DNA of 64,000 nucleotides, taken from contig JANATG010000001.1 of the NCBI GenBank assembly GCA_029449235.1, positions 3,720,001 through 3,784,000 on the forward strand. Reading direction: 5' to 3'. Made by a program: the position numbers and the translations under genes. This document shows, one piece after another, positions 12,208-24,300 of this stretch. Under the pieces are notes generated by a model. It searched no databases. It was not told the DNA's origin and was given only the letters and a program-made list of their open reading frames with translations. How positions within the stretch are numbered: the stretch's first letter is position 1; the number at the start of each line of letters is the position of its first letter. Source of the DNA: Linnemannia schmuckeri (Eukaryota > Mortierellomycota > Mortierellomycetes > Mortierellales > Mortierellaceae).

Positions 12208-12569
12208 ATAGCAGTAGGTTTTATATTATCGTCCTTTTTGGTTCGCAGCGGTTGTTAATGTTTTGTTGCTCAATTGGCAGCCAGGTACCAGAGGTGACAG
12301 TGCCAGCTGGAGGCGAAGCACTGATTGGATTTTTTGTTGTCTCCATTCTTCTTCCTGAGGCAACGAGCAACTGCCAGAAAAGACGAAGTAACCCTTAACG
12401 AGCGCCGTCCCAACTCTAAAAAAATTCAAAGCGCGCTTTGTTTGGCGGGTGGCTGGCAATTGAGAGAAAAAAAAATTTGTCGTTTTTCGAGCGAGGGAAG
12501 GAGCACTATAAATTAGAACGAATTGCTCTGCACTGTTTGTCCCTCCTTTTCCCGCACGATCAAATCACC
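12208..12569 (+). promoter_or_regulatory. RPL3 promoter with TATA box
   Basis: 362 bases between the acetyltransferase stop and the RPL3 ATG. CTATAAATT at 12506-12514 lies 56 bases upstream of ATG 12570, followed by a short C/T-rich leader (CCCTCCTTTTCCCGC). No ORF is supported. Confidence 0.55.
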
Positions 12570-14307
12570 ATGTGTACGTTAAGTTTTGGATATGACCAGA
12601 GCGACTCATACATCCATCCATCGGCACATCCGCCTTCGCATCCATCCTTCTGCTTGGTCGTGTCTATCGATCCATCAAACAACACTCTCGGCATTCAACT
12701 ACAACAACCACCATACAGGAACAACAACTACAAGCAACAATCACTGCCATCAGGACAATCGACTCTGGTCCTTCCCAGCCTCCATCTCAACGAGATGGCC
12801 ATGAACGTGAAGGATTCAACCAAAGGGGAAGAGACTTGGTCATTACAGGGACACTTCTCTTCAACTGAACCAGTTCTTGCTGGAGTGAGCAAACAACAGT
12901 AACAACGGTCATTCACTACATCAACAACACCTACAGTGGCGATAACTGGCAACAGCGGTCGTTACCCTCAGGACAGCAGTGAAAGGGGAGGGCGATGGGA
13001 GAATAACGCATATGCAGGAGAGTGGTCTATGCGCTCTGACCAGTTTTCAAGGACAACAACTCCACCTCAACTTCTGACCTTCCTTCAACTACTCTTTGAA
13101 CAAGGATGCTGACCATTGTCTACACTGTCTCTTTATTACTCAAACAGCTCACCGTAAATTCGAAAGGCCACGTCACGGATCCTTGGGTTTCTTGCCCCGC
13201 AAGCGTGCTTCCCGTCACCAGGGTAAGGCCAAGTCCTTCCCCAAGGATGATGCCTCCAAGCCCGTCCACTTGACCGCCTTCATGGGTTACAAGGCCGGTA
13301 TGACCCACGTCGTCCGTGACTTGGACCGTCCCGGCTCCAAGATGCACAAGAAGGAGATCGTCGAGGCCGTCACCATCATTGAGACTCCCCCCATGGTTGT
13401 CGTCGGTGTTGTCGGTTACGTCGAGACTCCCCGCGGTCTCCGCTCGTTGACCACCGTCTGGGCCGAGCACTTGTCCGAGGAGCTCAAGCGTCGCTTCTAC
13501 AAGAACTGGTACCGCTCCAAGAAGAAGGCCTTCACCAAGTACGCCAAGCAGCACGCCAACGGTGCCAAGCCCGTCCTCCGCGAGCTCGAGCGCATCAAGA
13601 AGTACTGCGCTGTCGTCCGTGTCATTGTCCACACTCAGGTCCGCAAGGTCAAGATTGGTCAGAAGAAGGCTCACGTCATGGAGATTCAGTTGAACGGTGG
13701 TTCCATTGCCGACAAGGTCAACTTCGCCTACGAGCACTTTGAGAAGACCGTCGACATCAACTCTGTCTTGGAGCAGGATGAGATGATCGATGTCATCGCC
13801 GTCACCAAGGGTCACGGTTTCGAGGGTGTTACCCACCGTTGGGGCACCAAGAAGCTCCCCCGCAAGACTCACAAGGGTCTTCGCAAGGTTGCCTGTATTG
13901 GAGCTTGGCATCCTTCCCGCGTCATGTTCTCGGTTCCTCGCGCTGGTCAGAACGGTTACCACCACCGTACTGAGGTCAACAAGAAGATCTACCGCATTGG
14001 AAAGGGCGAGGACAAGTCTAACGCCAAGACCGAGTACGACTTGACCGAGAAGGCCATCACCCCCTTGGGCGGTTTCCCTCACTATGGTATCGTCAACGAG
14101 GACTACGTCATGATCAAGGGATGCTGCGCTGGTACCAAGAAGCGCGTTGTCACCCTCCGCAAGTCTCTTCTTGTTCACTCTCGTCGCTCTGCCCTCGAGA
14201 ACGTCCAGCTCAAGTTCATCGATACTTCCTCCAAGTTCGGTCACGGTCGCTTCCAGACCCGCGAGGAGCGCCAGCAGTTCATGGGCACCTTGAAGCGCGA
14301 TCTTTAA
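12570..14307 (+). CDS. RPL3: 60S ribosomal protein L3 (uL3)
   Basis: Large-subunit ribosomal protein at the peptidyl-transferase centre. The first exon is only ATGT (12570-12573). A 574-base intron with donor GTACGT runs to 13147, and exon 2 (13148-14307) completes the codon to start [12 protein letters not shown]. The product is 387 aa, the length of yeast Rpl3. Recognisable blocks: [81 protein letters not shown] and the C-terminus FMGTLKRDL. Codon use is extremely biased to C-ending codons, typical of highly expressed genes. A finder requiring an ATG in the long ORF would mis-start this gene inside the intron. Confidence 0.98.
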
Positions 14308-14562
14308 GTGCACCATTAACATGTTGCCTCTTACCCAGGACATCCACATCCCCACCCTTGAACGTTGCGAGGACAGCGAGAATGACTTTTTTAAATAAAT
14401 TGAATTTCGCGCGCCAAAGCTTTGTTGTATTTCTAGTACTCACAACTTTTTTTTGTTCCTTTTTTTGTTTTGCCTTTGTTTCTCTCTTGCGTGGTTCAAT
14501 GGTCAATCAATTGGTTATATGGGTTAACTCAGGCGGTGGTTCTATTTTTTTATGTTATTAAA
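14308..14562. terminator. RPL3 3' region between convergent genes
   Basis: AATAAA at ~14393, 85 bases after the stop, is a plausible polyadenylation signal for RPL3. T-rich sequence follows up to the stop codon of the oppositely oriented acetyltransferase gene. Confidence 0.4.
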
Positions 14563-15288
14563 TTACGAATCACTAGGAATGTCATAAATGAAATGGGCAA
14601 CGTCCTTAGTGGCGTTGAACTTGGGCACAAAAATGGGCAGACCAATAACTGGTAGCATGCCGGCACGCTCCATTACTCGTGTGCTTCCATTGTTATCACT
14701 CCAACTTTCCCCATGGACACGGTCATATCCAAACTCTCGTCGTGCTAAATGAGTGAGCGCAAACTTGAGGACATCTGTCATGATACACTTGCCAGCATGC
14801 TCTGGCGATAACCAATATCCGATCCCACCACAGTTTAATGGGACATCATCACCACCTTCACCCTTATCGTTGCTGTCTGTTCTCTGTGTCGACATTGCGT
14901 TCAAGACGAGGCCCTTGCCCAGGTAACAAGGCCCCATCTCGCGATGATCTTGTGGTTCCAACGAAAAGAGTCCAATCATTGGCCCATTGACAGTAGTACG
15001 GATCGCCCAGGTCTGACAAACGCCCTGCTTGGCTCGTTCCTCTTCTTGGAATGTCGAAAATCGGAGGGCTTCTCCTTCGGGAAAAGGGAAGATCATGGAG
15101 TCCGAATACAGGCCTTTGAAGAAGCTGTCGTTTAGGTTGAGGATACGGTGTTGTTCTGGTGCGTCTGAGATGTAGATGGGGGTTAAATAGATAGTGGGAG
15201 AGATTTGGAATGGGCCAAGACAGCGAATTGGGGGTGCTGGGTGTTTGCCCTGTTTAGGGTTTGGTGGAGTGGTTGTTGTGGTCGTCAT
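14563..15288 (-). CDS. GNAT-family N-acetyltransferase, paralogue 2
   Basis: 241 aa, single exon, clearly paralogous to the protein at 11500-12207: shared IRCLGPFQI, TWAIRTTVNGPMIGL, GGIGYWLSPEHAGK, DRVHGE.W, RVMERAGM and the C-terminal VFVPKF/IFVPKF..KD[I/V]AH[Y/F]IYD. It differs in its Thr/Pro N-terminus and in the acetyl-CoA loop, where A-G-K-G of copy 1 is A-G-K-C here. That loop Gly is usually Gly or Ala in GNAT enzymes, so cofactor binding may be altered. A TATAAAAG box on the minus strand at ~15372-15379 suggests the copy is transcribed. Convergent with RPL3. Confidence 0.85.
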   Translation of the reverse strand: MTTTTTTPPNPKQGKHPAPPIRCLGPFQISPTIYLTPIYISDAPEQHRILNLNDSFFKGLYSDSMIFPFPEGEALRFSTFQEEERAKQGVCQTWAIRTTVNGPMIGLFSLEPQDHREMGPCYLGKGLVLNAMSTQRTDSNDKGEGGDDVPLNCGGIGYWLSPEHAGKCIMTDVLKFALTHLARREFGYDRVHGESWSDNNGSTRVMERAGMLPVIGLPIFVPKFNATKDVAHFIYDIPSDS

Positions 15289-16069
15289 AAAAGGTTGTTT
15301 TGGAGAAGGGATTCTGTTTTGGAGGGAAGCAGAGAAGGTGTTTGAAGAATAAATGGCAGTTGGTTCTTGCTTTTATATGTGTGTATGTGCGTGCGTGCGT
15401 TTTTTCCTTGTTTATGTGATTTTGTTTGTTGAGGCGCCGTAACTGAGAATGCCCACGCCGCGAATGAGGATATCAACGCTTCCTTTTTGTGACTCATGGA
15501 TGCATAGTGCTCTGAAGGAGACTTGCGGCGCAGAACAGGTACTGTCATACTTTTCTCTCGTCTGCCATTGCCATAGGGCTGGTTTTTACAATCCTCCGTC
15601 GCGTACTCTATGAGAGTACTTGTTCAAGCTAGCAAGGGAGGAAACAAGCAAGCAAGCAAAGGACAAAACAAGACCCATCGAAAAAAATCCAAAGCGCCAC
15701 CAAAATGGCTTTCACGAGGGTCCAGAATTGACATGATCCGAGTGGACCAATCGAAATTCAGAAATTGATCGATGACTCGCTCACCAATAAACCTTTTTTT
15801 TTTTTTTTTCTTGTCTTCTGCCTCTGTATGGGTCACTCATCCTTATCATGGAAGGAAGCCATGGGTGGAATCCCACTTCTTCATTCCTTCTTCTCTTTCT
15901 TCTTCTTTTCTTTCTTTCTCTCCCTTTCTTTTTCTTCCTCATCCTCCCCCCTACTCCCGACCAATCCCCGACATCCCTATCCCTTTTCCAACACTCCTCT
16001 ACTCTTATACCCAGCCAAGCCAACCAAGCTAACCGCTAAACAATAACAACGACAACAGAACAGAGATCT
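15289..16069. promoter_or_regulatory. Divergent intergenic region between GNAT 2 and F-box gene
   Basis: 781 bases serving two divergent genes. The minus-strand TATA box at ~15372-15379 belongs to the acetyltransferase. On the + strand a CT-rich block at 15885-15950 precedes the F-box gene start at 16070. No ORF or RNA is supported. Confidence 0.45.
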
Positions 16070-19000
16070 ATGCCAACAAGTGAGACGGCCACAGACGTCA
16101 GGGTCTCCTCCAAAACTGTCGACCCTGTTGCTATCCGCACACCTCAGATAGACATGGATCTTTACTCCGCCAGCAGGTTGGCACCCGAAATTATCCTCAT
16201 CATTCTCTCCTTCCTCGACTACCATGACCAGCCCTCACGACTTGGACCCATCCTCACACTCTGCAAGCCCTGGGCCCGCCTCGCCCTCGAGTTGATCTAC
16301 GAACAGCCCGTCTTGACCTTGAAGAGCCTCCCCAGCTTCAATACCACCCTTGGACTACAGGATCGACTCCACAATGGGCAGACACCTTTCTGGGAGACAA
16401 ACATTCATCTGGATGGACGAAAGAGTCTGGGGATCGACTACCGTTCGTTGATCAAGAGACCTTGTCGGATCGTGGATACAGTGGCACCGACGAAACAGGA
16501 TCTGGTGCAGTTGTGGGACCTTCAGGCCTTGCTCTGGACTGTGCCTGCGTTGGCTGGTACCCCTGTGACCATGATAGGATCTCCACCTCTTTCGACGGTC
16601 GTTGTTGCTTCTTCGTCGAGTCCCAACAGTTCGCCACCTCAGTCTCCATTGTCACCGCCACTATCGCCTTCTCCGCTTATACAATCATCATCCTCGCCCA
16701 TATTGGCAGCATCAACAGCAGTAGCCGAGGAATCGTCTTCGTCAGTAATCACACGACCAACCGCTGTACCAGCATCACCACCCAGACGATCATCTCCGTC
16801 GTCCCCGTTTCCGTCCAAGGCTGTACTGTTGCGACGCAAGAAGAAGACCCTCCCACCTCCAGGGCCTGTAGTCATGATGCTGGAGTCGACAGCTGCCTTT
16901 TCAGAGAGTATGCATGACGTCTTGCGGGAAGTCCCTGGGATGAAGCTACGTCATCTACACTACCGACTTATACCCGGAGTGCCCCTCTCAGATCTCGTCA
17001 GGAATCATCTGTCAACCCTGCAGAAGTTGGTCGTCTCCCGGTCTCCAACTCGATTGGACGACTTTATGACTATCGCTCGATTGCTTTCCGGGAATGAGAA
17101 CAACAACAACAGCGGCGACGATACTAGCGACACCAACTCTTCCTCCCAGCAACAACAGCAACGACAAACACAGCAGCAACAGAGGAATCAAATCCACACA
17201 CTTGTGTTGGATCGCTGTCAAGGAGCAGGAATGACAGCACTGACAGAGCTGGTGCGCCAATGTGGATCTCGCCTCAGGACACTTGAGTTTCGTCAACATA
17301 CTGTAATTCGCCCTGCCGGTGCAGATTTCGCACAGTTCCCTCTAGATGCTCCTGGTGAATGGAATGCACCGCAAGAGATTTTTCAAGGGGCGTTTGAGAA
17401 GGAGATGACAAAGTTTCCTTCGATATCTACATGTGAGCTAGGACAAGCCTGTCGACACTGCGGGACTTTTTCTGACAGTAGCAACAGTAGCAATGGCAAG
17501 GCGCATGAGACACGTGTTGACGATAAGCTGGTGAAAGCTATCGAGGGTCTCTCTATTGCGAACGTGACTGTTACACCAGCAACGACCAACGATGAAACGG
17601 CAACGTCTACAACAGGTTCGATTCAGCCTACACCAGACCAGCAACCACCACCACAGCAAGAGCAACAGCAACAACAAGGAGGTGGCATCCCTCCCGTAGG
17701 AGTTGACCCCGAGACGCGGATGGACTTGGCGATGCTTACGGTATCTGAGCTCTGCCCGCGATTGTCACGACTCCGTTTACAGAACATGACTTGGTTGTCT
17801 GATAACAGTCTGTCAGGATTCCGCCCCACCTACGACCACCATCATCGCTCGAACAGGGAGAGCGATGCTTTCATTCAACACTATCAACATGAGCATCAGC
17901 AACACCGCGGTTTAAAGGAGATTGAACTCCTGGATTCGTATTATGCGTCCCAGGTGACCATCGAGGGGCTTTTGGAGCTCTTTGGTCCCGACTTGGAGAC
18001 TCTTGTGGTGGATCGAAGGTCGTGCTGGAGAACAAGGGCTCATATCGCTCAGGATACTCATATTCAACCTCTTGGAACTCCCACCAACACCACTTTGGGA
18101 AGGCAGCAGCAGTCGGGGCTGTGTGCTGGTTGTATGGATCAGGAGAGGTTGAGACGTTTTAGAGACGAGACCATGTCGACAGGAGACCGAATTATCTCGG
18201 GGCTACTTACGGACGCGACGATGACAAGGGGATGGGGCTCTTATTCGATCCAGCAGCAGGTGATGAAGGAGGAGGAGGAGAATGGACGTAAACAACATCG
18301 ACGACGACGACGACAGCCACGACTGAGTACATTGGTGTTGATTGAGCATTGGGTGAGTGTCCAAGTGTTCAAAGAGGCCCTTTGCGAGTGGAGCAGGACG
18401 CTGGCAGTCGTGAGCCTCCGTCTCTATAAATGTTCCAACCAGGTAAGAAGGGAGCTAGATAATTATGAGCGAGGCGAATTATTAAAAAAAGGGGGGGGGA
18501 GGAAGAAGTAGAGGAGTAGAGGAAAGGCAAGGCAGGAGTAGTAGAAAGAGGAGTACGTGTACAGTACCATACATGTGCATAAAGGAGGGGGAGGAGGAGC
18601 GACAGGATTGGAAAGAAAGGGAACAGGAGGCAGGAGAAAAGCGGAGGGAGAATTGTTGACATGGCGAGGAGGAGGACTGAAGAAAGTGTCTGAGATGTGC
18701 GAGCGACGCAGAGGCATAATAGATGGCGAGGATGCTAGAGAGAAAAGAGAAAGGGCTAAACGGGAAAGCAGTTTCGGGTTCATGACCTTGATCGATCGAT
18801 ACAAAGGGAGAGGAAGTCCTGTTTTTAGTGGCAAAACATCTCCCCTCGGAGCAAGGCACTGACGATATTCATTACTTGTCTTCGATGAACTCTGTGTAGG
18901 AATTGGAGGATGCTCTTCTTGCGCCAACGGAGAAAAAGGACGGTGGTCGAGCAACAGCAGTAACAGCATTGAAGAGACTCGAGTTGAGTCTGCTGTGGAT

Positions 19001-19154
19001 TGCACCGAACGAGACCGAGAAGCAGCTTTCAGGGCTGATCGATAAAGTGTTTGAGGCACATGCGGAACTGTCTATTGTCGAGATCAATAGGCGCACCTGG
19101 AAAAGGAAGGCTTCCTCTTCTTGCTCTTCTTCTACCCCTTTGTCTACGGCATAA
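16070..19154 (+). CDS. F-box-like / leucine-rich protein
   Basis: Two exons (16070-18442 and 18900-19154, 457-bp intron, phase 0) give 875 aa. Residues ~36-80 (LAPEIILIILSFLDYHDQ…LTLCKPWARLALELIYEQPVL) look like a fungal F-box-like domain, the part that binds Skp1 in SCF ubiquitin ligases. Downstream are leucine-rich-repeat-like strands (LRHLHYRLIP, LHTLVLDRCQG-type, LRTLEFRQ, LSRLRLQNMTWL, LETLVVDRRSC) separated by long Ser/Pro, Asn/Ser and polyglutamine insertions. Two Cys pairs (CRHC, CAGC) are present; whether they bind metal is unknown. The C-terminal exon restores an amphipathic LELSLLWIAPNETEKQL. Probable substrate-recognition subunit; target unknown. Confidence 0.7.
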
Positions 19155-19304
19155 TTTAGGGCGGGTTTACATTTGCATGAAAATGGCCGACACCACGCGG
19201 ACTAAATGCAATAATAAATCAAGTTGGCTGGACGTTAGCGATTCTCAAACTTTTCAAGTACTCATCGTTGTTTTTGTTGTTGCAGCTAAAAATGACATGG
19301 ACTC

Positions 19305-19338
<34 letters not shown>

Positions 19339-21328
19339 CGTGTTGTTGCTTGAATGGTTTGACATTCAATAAAAAAAGGGGGTCAGCATAAACAAGTTTT
19401 GATGTCTTTGTATATGACAAGAAGTGAGCAAGCCCAGCAAGGTCGTCATGAATCATGGATGGTAATATTTAGGATGGTTACAAAGAGAACAAAGGAGGAC
19501 GAGGGGGGGCGCAAGCAAGGGCTCACTTCATTTCCAATCATTCTATTTCTTGCCCTCGTTCTTGATTGTTGTTTGTGTCGTTCATGTTCTCAATGCTAAT
19601 ATGGCCCCTTTTCTCTTACACACACACGCTCTTAATCATTCGTGTTGGTCAGTGTGAGAGTGTCGTACAGTCCCAGTAGTCACTCCTTTCTTTTGGGTTG
19701 AGTTCGTCGTAACGATCCATCATCGCTCAAAAGTACACTTTCGATGGTTCATGAGCATAAGAGGGAGGGTTCGTGCATCCTCTCCGTCCCTGTCGTTGTC
19801 TCACTTCTTTTGTTTTCTTGCGCGGGTGGATTCACAGCTCGATTACCAACTCCCTTCCTTCTCAAGCAACGCAATAAAGAGCAAGGCCGACGGCTGCAGA
19901 GTTACAAACTCATAAGCAAAAACAACAAATACGCACATCAACCACCAATTTCCACCATCCCATCACCGTCCTCGCCCCTGTACTTGCCATCTCTCTCACT
20001 CTCTCTTTTCTTTTCTCCCTCTCGTTCAACCACAAATATGCTTCTTCTTTTCTCTTTCATTTGTTTTCTCTTTCCTTTCTCTTTTTCTCCTTTCCTTGTT
20101 TACATCACTATCGCCTCCCCCTTTCATCCTCCCGTCCCTTCCTTCCCTTCCCTTTCTCTCCTCCGTTCCAAGCTGAACTACTCTTGTCTTCCCCTTTGGA
20201 CCTACCTATTTTAAAGTGTCCCATTATCCCTTTGGTCCTTCCCCTATCGTCTCCTCTCCTCTCGTCTCTTCATCTTTTTTTGTTCTCTTGCTTTTGTTAA
20301 TTGTTTTCTTTCATTTACTTCGTTTTCGTTCCCTTCTTTCCTTTCTGTTCCTGCATTTTGCTATCATTGCCTTTTTTCTTCGCTTGTGTCCAAAACCTCA
20401 ATTTTTTCCCCGCTCCGTCCTGTGTTTGATGTAAGCACAATTCCCTTTTTTTCCTCCCGCGGTGAATATCCTTCCACCTTTTTTTCCCGCCCAAAGCACA
20501 CAAGCCAACACTAAAAAAACCAATAACCCTCGCCTTTCTTCGACTCGACCTCCTCAAACTTTTGTATTCCCCCGACGAGTAGCTTTGCAGCCTAGCTGAC
20601 TTACGTGATTTTTGTTCACTTTTCTTTCTTCACATTTTTTATTTGGAATTGGCTACAGCTTTCCTTGTATCCTTCTTATTTTTGTTCCTTTTCGTTCTTT
20701 TTCCACTTTCCACCCTCAACCCACGTCTCCACTCTCCACTCTCCACTCTCCACTCTTCCCTACTTTACCATCACCACCACCGCCACCCATCAGGCCGTTG
20801 TCGTCTCCTTCACTCTTCTTTCCACCCCATATACTCCTTTTCACTAGTTCACATTTTCTTTTACTTCTTCAGTACTGCCCTTCTTTGGTAGACATTTTGC
20901 GCAACACATCACATCCACACACACACACACACACACACACACACCGTTCCTTGCATATTCGCAGTCATTTCTTGCTTTCGTTCTCTCTCGTTCTCTCACT
21001 CCACTCTTCTTTTTGAGCAAAATCCACACTCATTTGGTTGCGTCGTACAATCATAAAAACTCTTTTTTCTTTCCCCCTTGGTAAGGAGCAAAGGACTTAA
21101 AAAAAAAAAAAAAAAAAAAGAGCTGGAAACACAAAACGTACCCTTTCTTTCAACTTTGTTTCTTTGTCCCAACTTCCATCCCTTCCATTCTTCAAAACAA
21201 CCTTCTAACGAGTAGTTGAAACACGTCTTCCCCCTCGCCTTTGTAATACCACTAGACTCGTATATTACAGAGCAACTTGTACAGAACAGAACGAACCCTC
21301 AGGTCAACTCAACTCAGTAACAGCTACA
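19155..21328. promoter_or_regulatory. Gene-free region with long CT-rich leader and simple repeats
   Basis: 2.2 kb. From ~20000 to ~21000 the + strand is overwhelmingly C/T, ending ~300 bases before the next gene. It also contains poly-A tracts (19306-19337, 32 A; 21099-21119, 21 A), a (CCACTCT)n heptamer repeat (20728-20757) and a (CA)n repeat (~20916-20944). ORFs here are translations of these tracts. Probably the promoter and long 5' leader of the gene at 21329, possibly with leader introns. Confidence 0.45.
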
Positions 21329-24300
21329 ATGCCTCAAACCCATTATCATCATGAGCCTCCAACCACAGCAACGACAGCAATAGATAGCGACAACGACGAT
21401 TCATTCCACCCAGTAGCGACAGCCATGAAAGAACTAGACACAATAACAGCATCAACAACAGCAGCAACAACAACAATAGGAAATAACAACAATAGTACAA
21501 CAATGCTCAAAAACGATGGGAAGCAGGAGCCGGCATCAGCAGCGATGCTTCAGAGCACATGGTCAGCTTTGATGTGTTCTGCGGCCAAGTCTGAAACGTT
21601 TGAGGATATGTATAACTATGAGTGTAACAATAGTAGTACCAGCACTGGGTTTGACGACCACGACGTTGAATTGGAGGATGACGGGGAGGAAGAGGAGGAG
21701 CAGCAGGGAATGCGGGAGGTAGACTGTCGGTTTCACCTTCGCCAACACCGCTTGCGCGTGCAACACTACTACAGTGACGACGACGAGGAAGAGGAGGAGG
21801 AAGAGGAGGAGAAGGAGGATGAGGTCGAGGAGGTGGTGGAGAGCAGGGAAACAGCCAATACATTGGACCATGCTCGCCATCATCGTGCTTTGGAGCACAG
21901 TCACGGAGGCGACCCTGCAGAAGAAAAAGGGGTCCAAGCAACAACAACAACAACAGTAACAACGCCAACAACAACAACACCAATCCTTGTAAGCAGTTCC
22001 TCTACCACAGACAATTGTATCGATGCCAACGATATGTCTTCATCCTCCCCTTCGCACTCGGTTTGTTCGTCGGCTTCCGACTCACCCAATCCAGATGCGG
22101 AGGATACGCATAGTGATGACGGTATCCACCAGGACGGCGACGATTTCTCCACCCCGCCGCCGCCACCACAACCTCAGTCGCAACAGCAGCAACATATTCA
22201 ACACAACAGTGCCATAGAAATTTCCTCCACTCAACATGCCGCCACGACCACTGCTCCGTCTACAACTGCAACCCCTCCAGAGCTCTCCCCCAAGAGCCCC
22301 TCGCGACCGCATCTCTCCATCCCACGATCGATCCGTTTCCGAGCTAGCACATCAACAGACCGGCTATCATTGGGAGCAGGATCTCCACTAGGCCGACTCC
22401 AAGTCCATACCGTAAACCGTCTCGAGATCGAGAACTCGTTCCTGCTGAACCAGAACCATTCCTTGACGAGGGATATTCAACATTGTCGACAGACTGTCCA
22501 AGCGCTGAAACAGATCCTAGCCCAACGCGAGGATACGATTGGAAGGATGAAGCAGGAAGTCCATCAGGCTCATTTAAAGATCAAGTTTATGGACTCGTTG
22601 CTTTCTGGCCAGCGATCGTCTCATCCTGGACAGCAACCACAACAACAGCAGCAGCAGCGCTCGTACCAGCCGCAACCACAGCAACAACATGGACTACGAT
22701 ACCAACGACAACAGCAGCAGGAGCAGCAAAAGGGATTGGAGGGCGACTGGAAGGAGCGGCATAGACAAAACGACGACTATGATGATGATGGTGATGATGA
22801 AGTGGAGGTGGAAGAAGGAGAAAGAGGGGTTGAGGGATCTAAAGAGGAAGTGAGATCAAGCTCGTTACTGGACATGTATGCCGCTCAGGATGAACCACCT
22901 TTCAATTGGCTGCTCAAGGGGTGGGATGAAGGGGAGATGGCTGCTGCTGAGGGTAGCGATTGCGATTCTGCAGCAGATGATGAAGAGGAGGACGAGGACG
23001 AAGGTGAGGAGGATAGGGACATTCCAAGGCAGGTTCGGAGCATCTTTTCTGGAGTGAACGACGATGAGCAGTATAACAGCGACGAGTACACCGACGATGA
23101 CGATGAGGAGTATGATGACGATGAGGATGAGAGAGGACGAGAACATGGAAGAGTTGACAAGCCTAGGTCTCTCGATTTTCAGGGTTCTGGAATCTACCAC
23201 CACCACAGCCAACAACGACCGCTATCTGGTTGCAGCAACAATAGCAGAGAGTCAAGCGCATCGTCGCTTTCCATGTCACTTGGCAACAACTCGACCTGCA
23301 TTCTTTCCCAGGAGTGCAACAACGATCATGAGGATGATGATGATGATGACGAAGACACGTGCGACACGAACGATATGAATATCGTCAACGGCGACGGATG
23401 CGTTTTTGTTTCCGGCGAGCGTCAATCCAGCCCCGTCTCTCTTCCGAGTCCCGCCCTGTCCGAGTCGAGTATGTCGTTAGAGTCGCAATCCGAAAGGTCG
23501 AATGGGTCTGTGACAAGTCTCTCCTGCTCCTCACTCATCAGCACTAGCACCAGTACTAGCGACGCCAGTGCTGACGAAAAAGAGGGACCACCACAACAAC
23601 GGCAACACGAATCAATCAAGGCGAGTTCCAGCAGTACAGATCTCAGCAGCGGATACGGGACCGACCATCAAGGACTACAACTCCCCGCAGTGGTTCCTTA
23701 TAACTCCTCCCACGATAGTGGACATTTCCCGGCCCAGGTGTTCACTATGGACTATGAAGAGCAGCATCTCATCGTCATGGACGATACAGACATGCAGGAC
23801 CTGGAGACTCAGTCGGGCACCCCTCCATTCTCGCCCACAACCACCGTGTCTCTCCTTGTTTACAAAAACGACCCTGATCCTATGATCTCCTCCTCTTCTT
23901 CTTCTTCGTCACTACCAGCGAACAAAAAGGGACTGTCCATCGAAATCGGCAATGGTCTTACTTCTTCGGCGACTGCATTGATCCAAGTTAAGGACACCTC
24001 TCATCACACACCACTCTGTCAACCCAACGGCAGCCACCCCTGTCTCGGCACAAGTCCTCCCATGTCGCTCCCTTTGGCACTGATCTCTCGGGTTCATATC
24101 GAAACCAATGCTTCTTCGACAACACTGGTCTCGGCCTCAACTCCCAGCCCAACCACAACTACAACAATGGCGGCTGGTGGCAGCATCATTGCTCATGGGA
24201 AGTCGATTGAGGAGTCACCATCGGCAAAGGAAGTTATCGTTACTGCCGGCATCGGGACATCCGGACCGGTCGACAGAGTGGTCGCTGCTGATGGCATTGT

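Noticed and set aside
13120..14355. 411-codon ORF antisense to RPL3
   Set aside because: It mirrors the extreme C-ending codon bias of RPL3, is Leu/Val/Asp/Gly-rich, and matches no family. It is a shadow ORF.
18463..19059. 198-codon minus-strand ORF over the F-box gene intron
   Set aside because: Ser/Pro/Leu low complexity arising from a purine-rich intron; no motif, and it overlaps the real last exon.
20916..20944. Regular repeats considered as a CRISPR array
   Set aside because: Simple CA, CCACTCT, CATA and CAGA microsatellites without spacers, in a eukaryotic genome.
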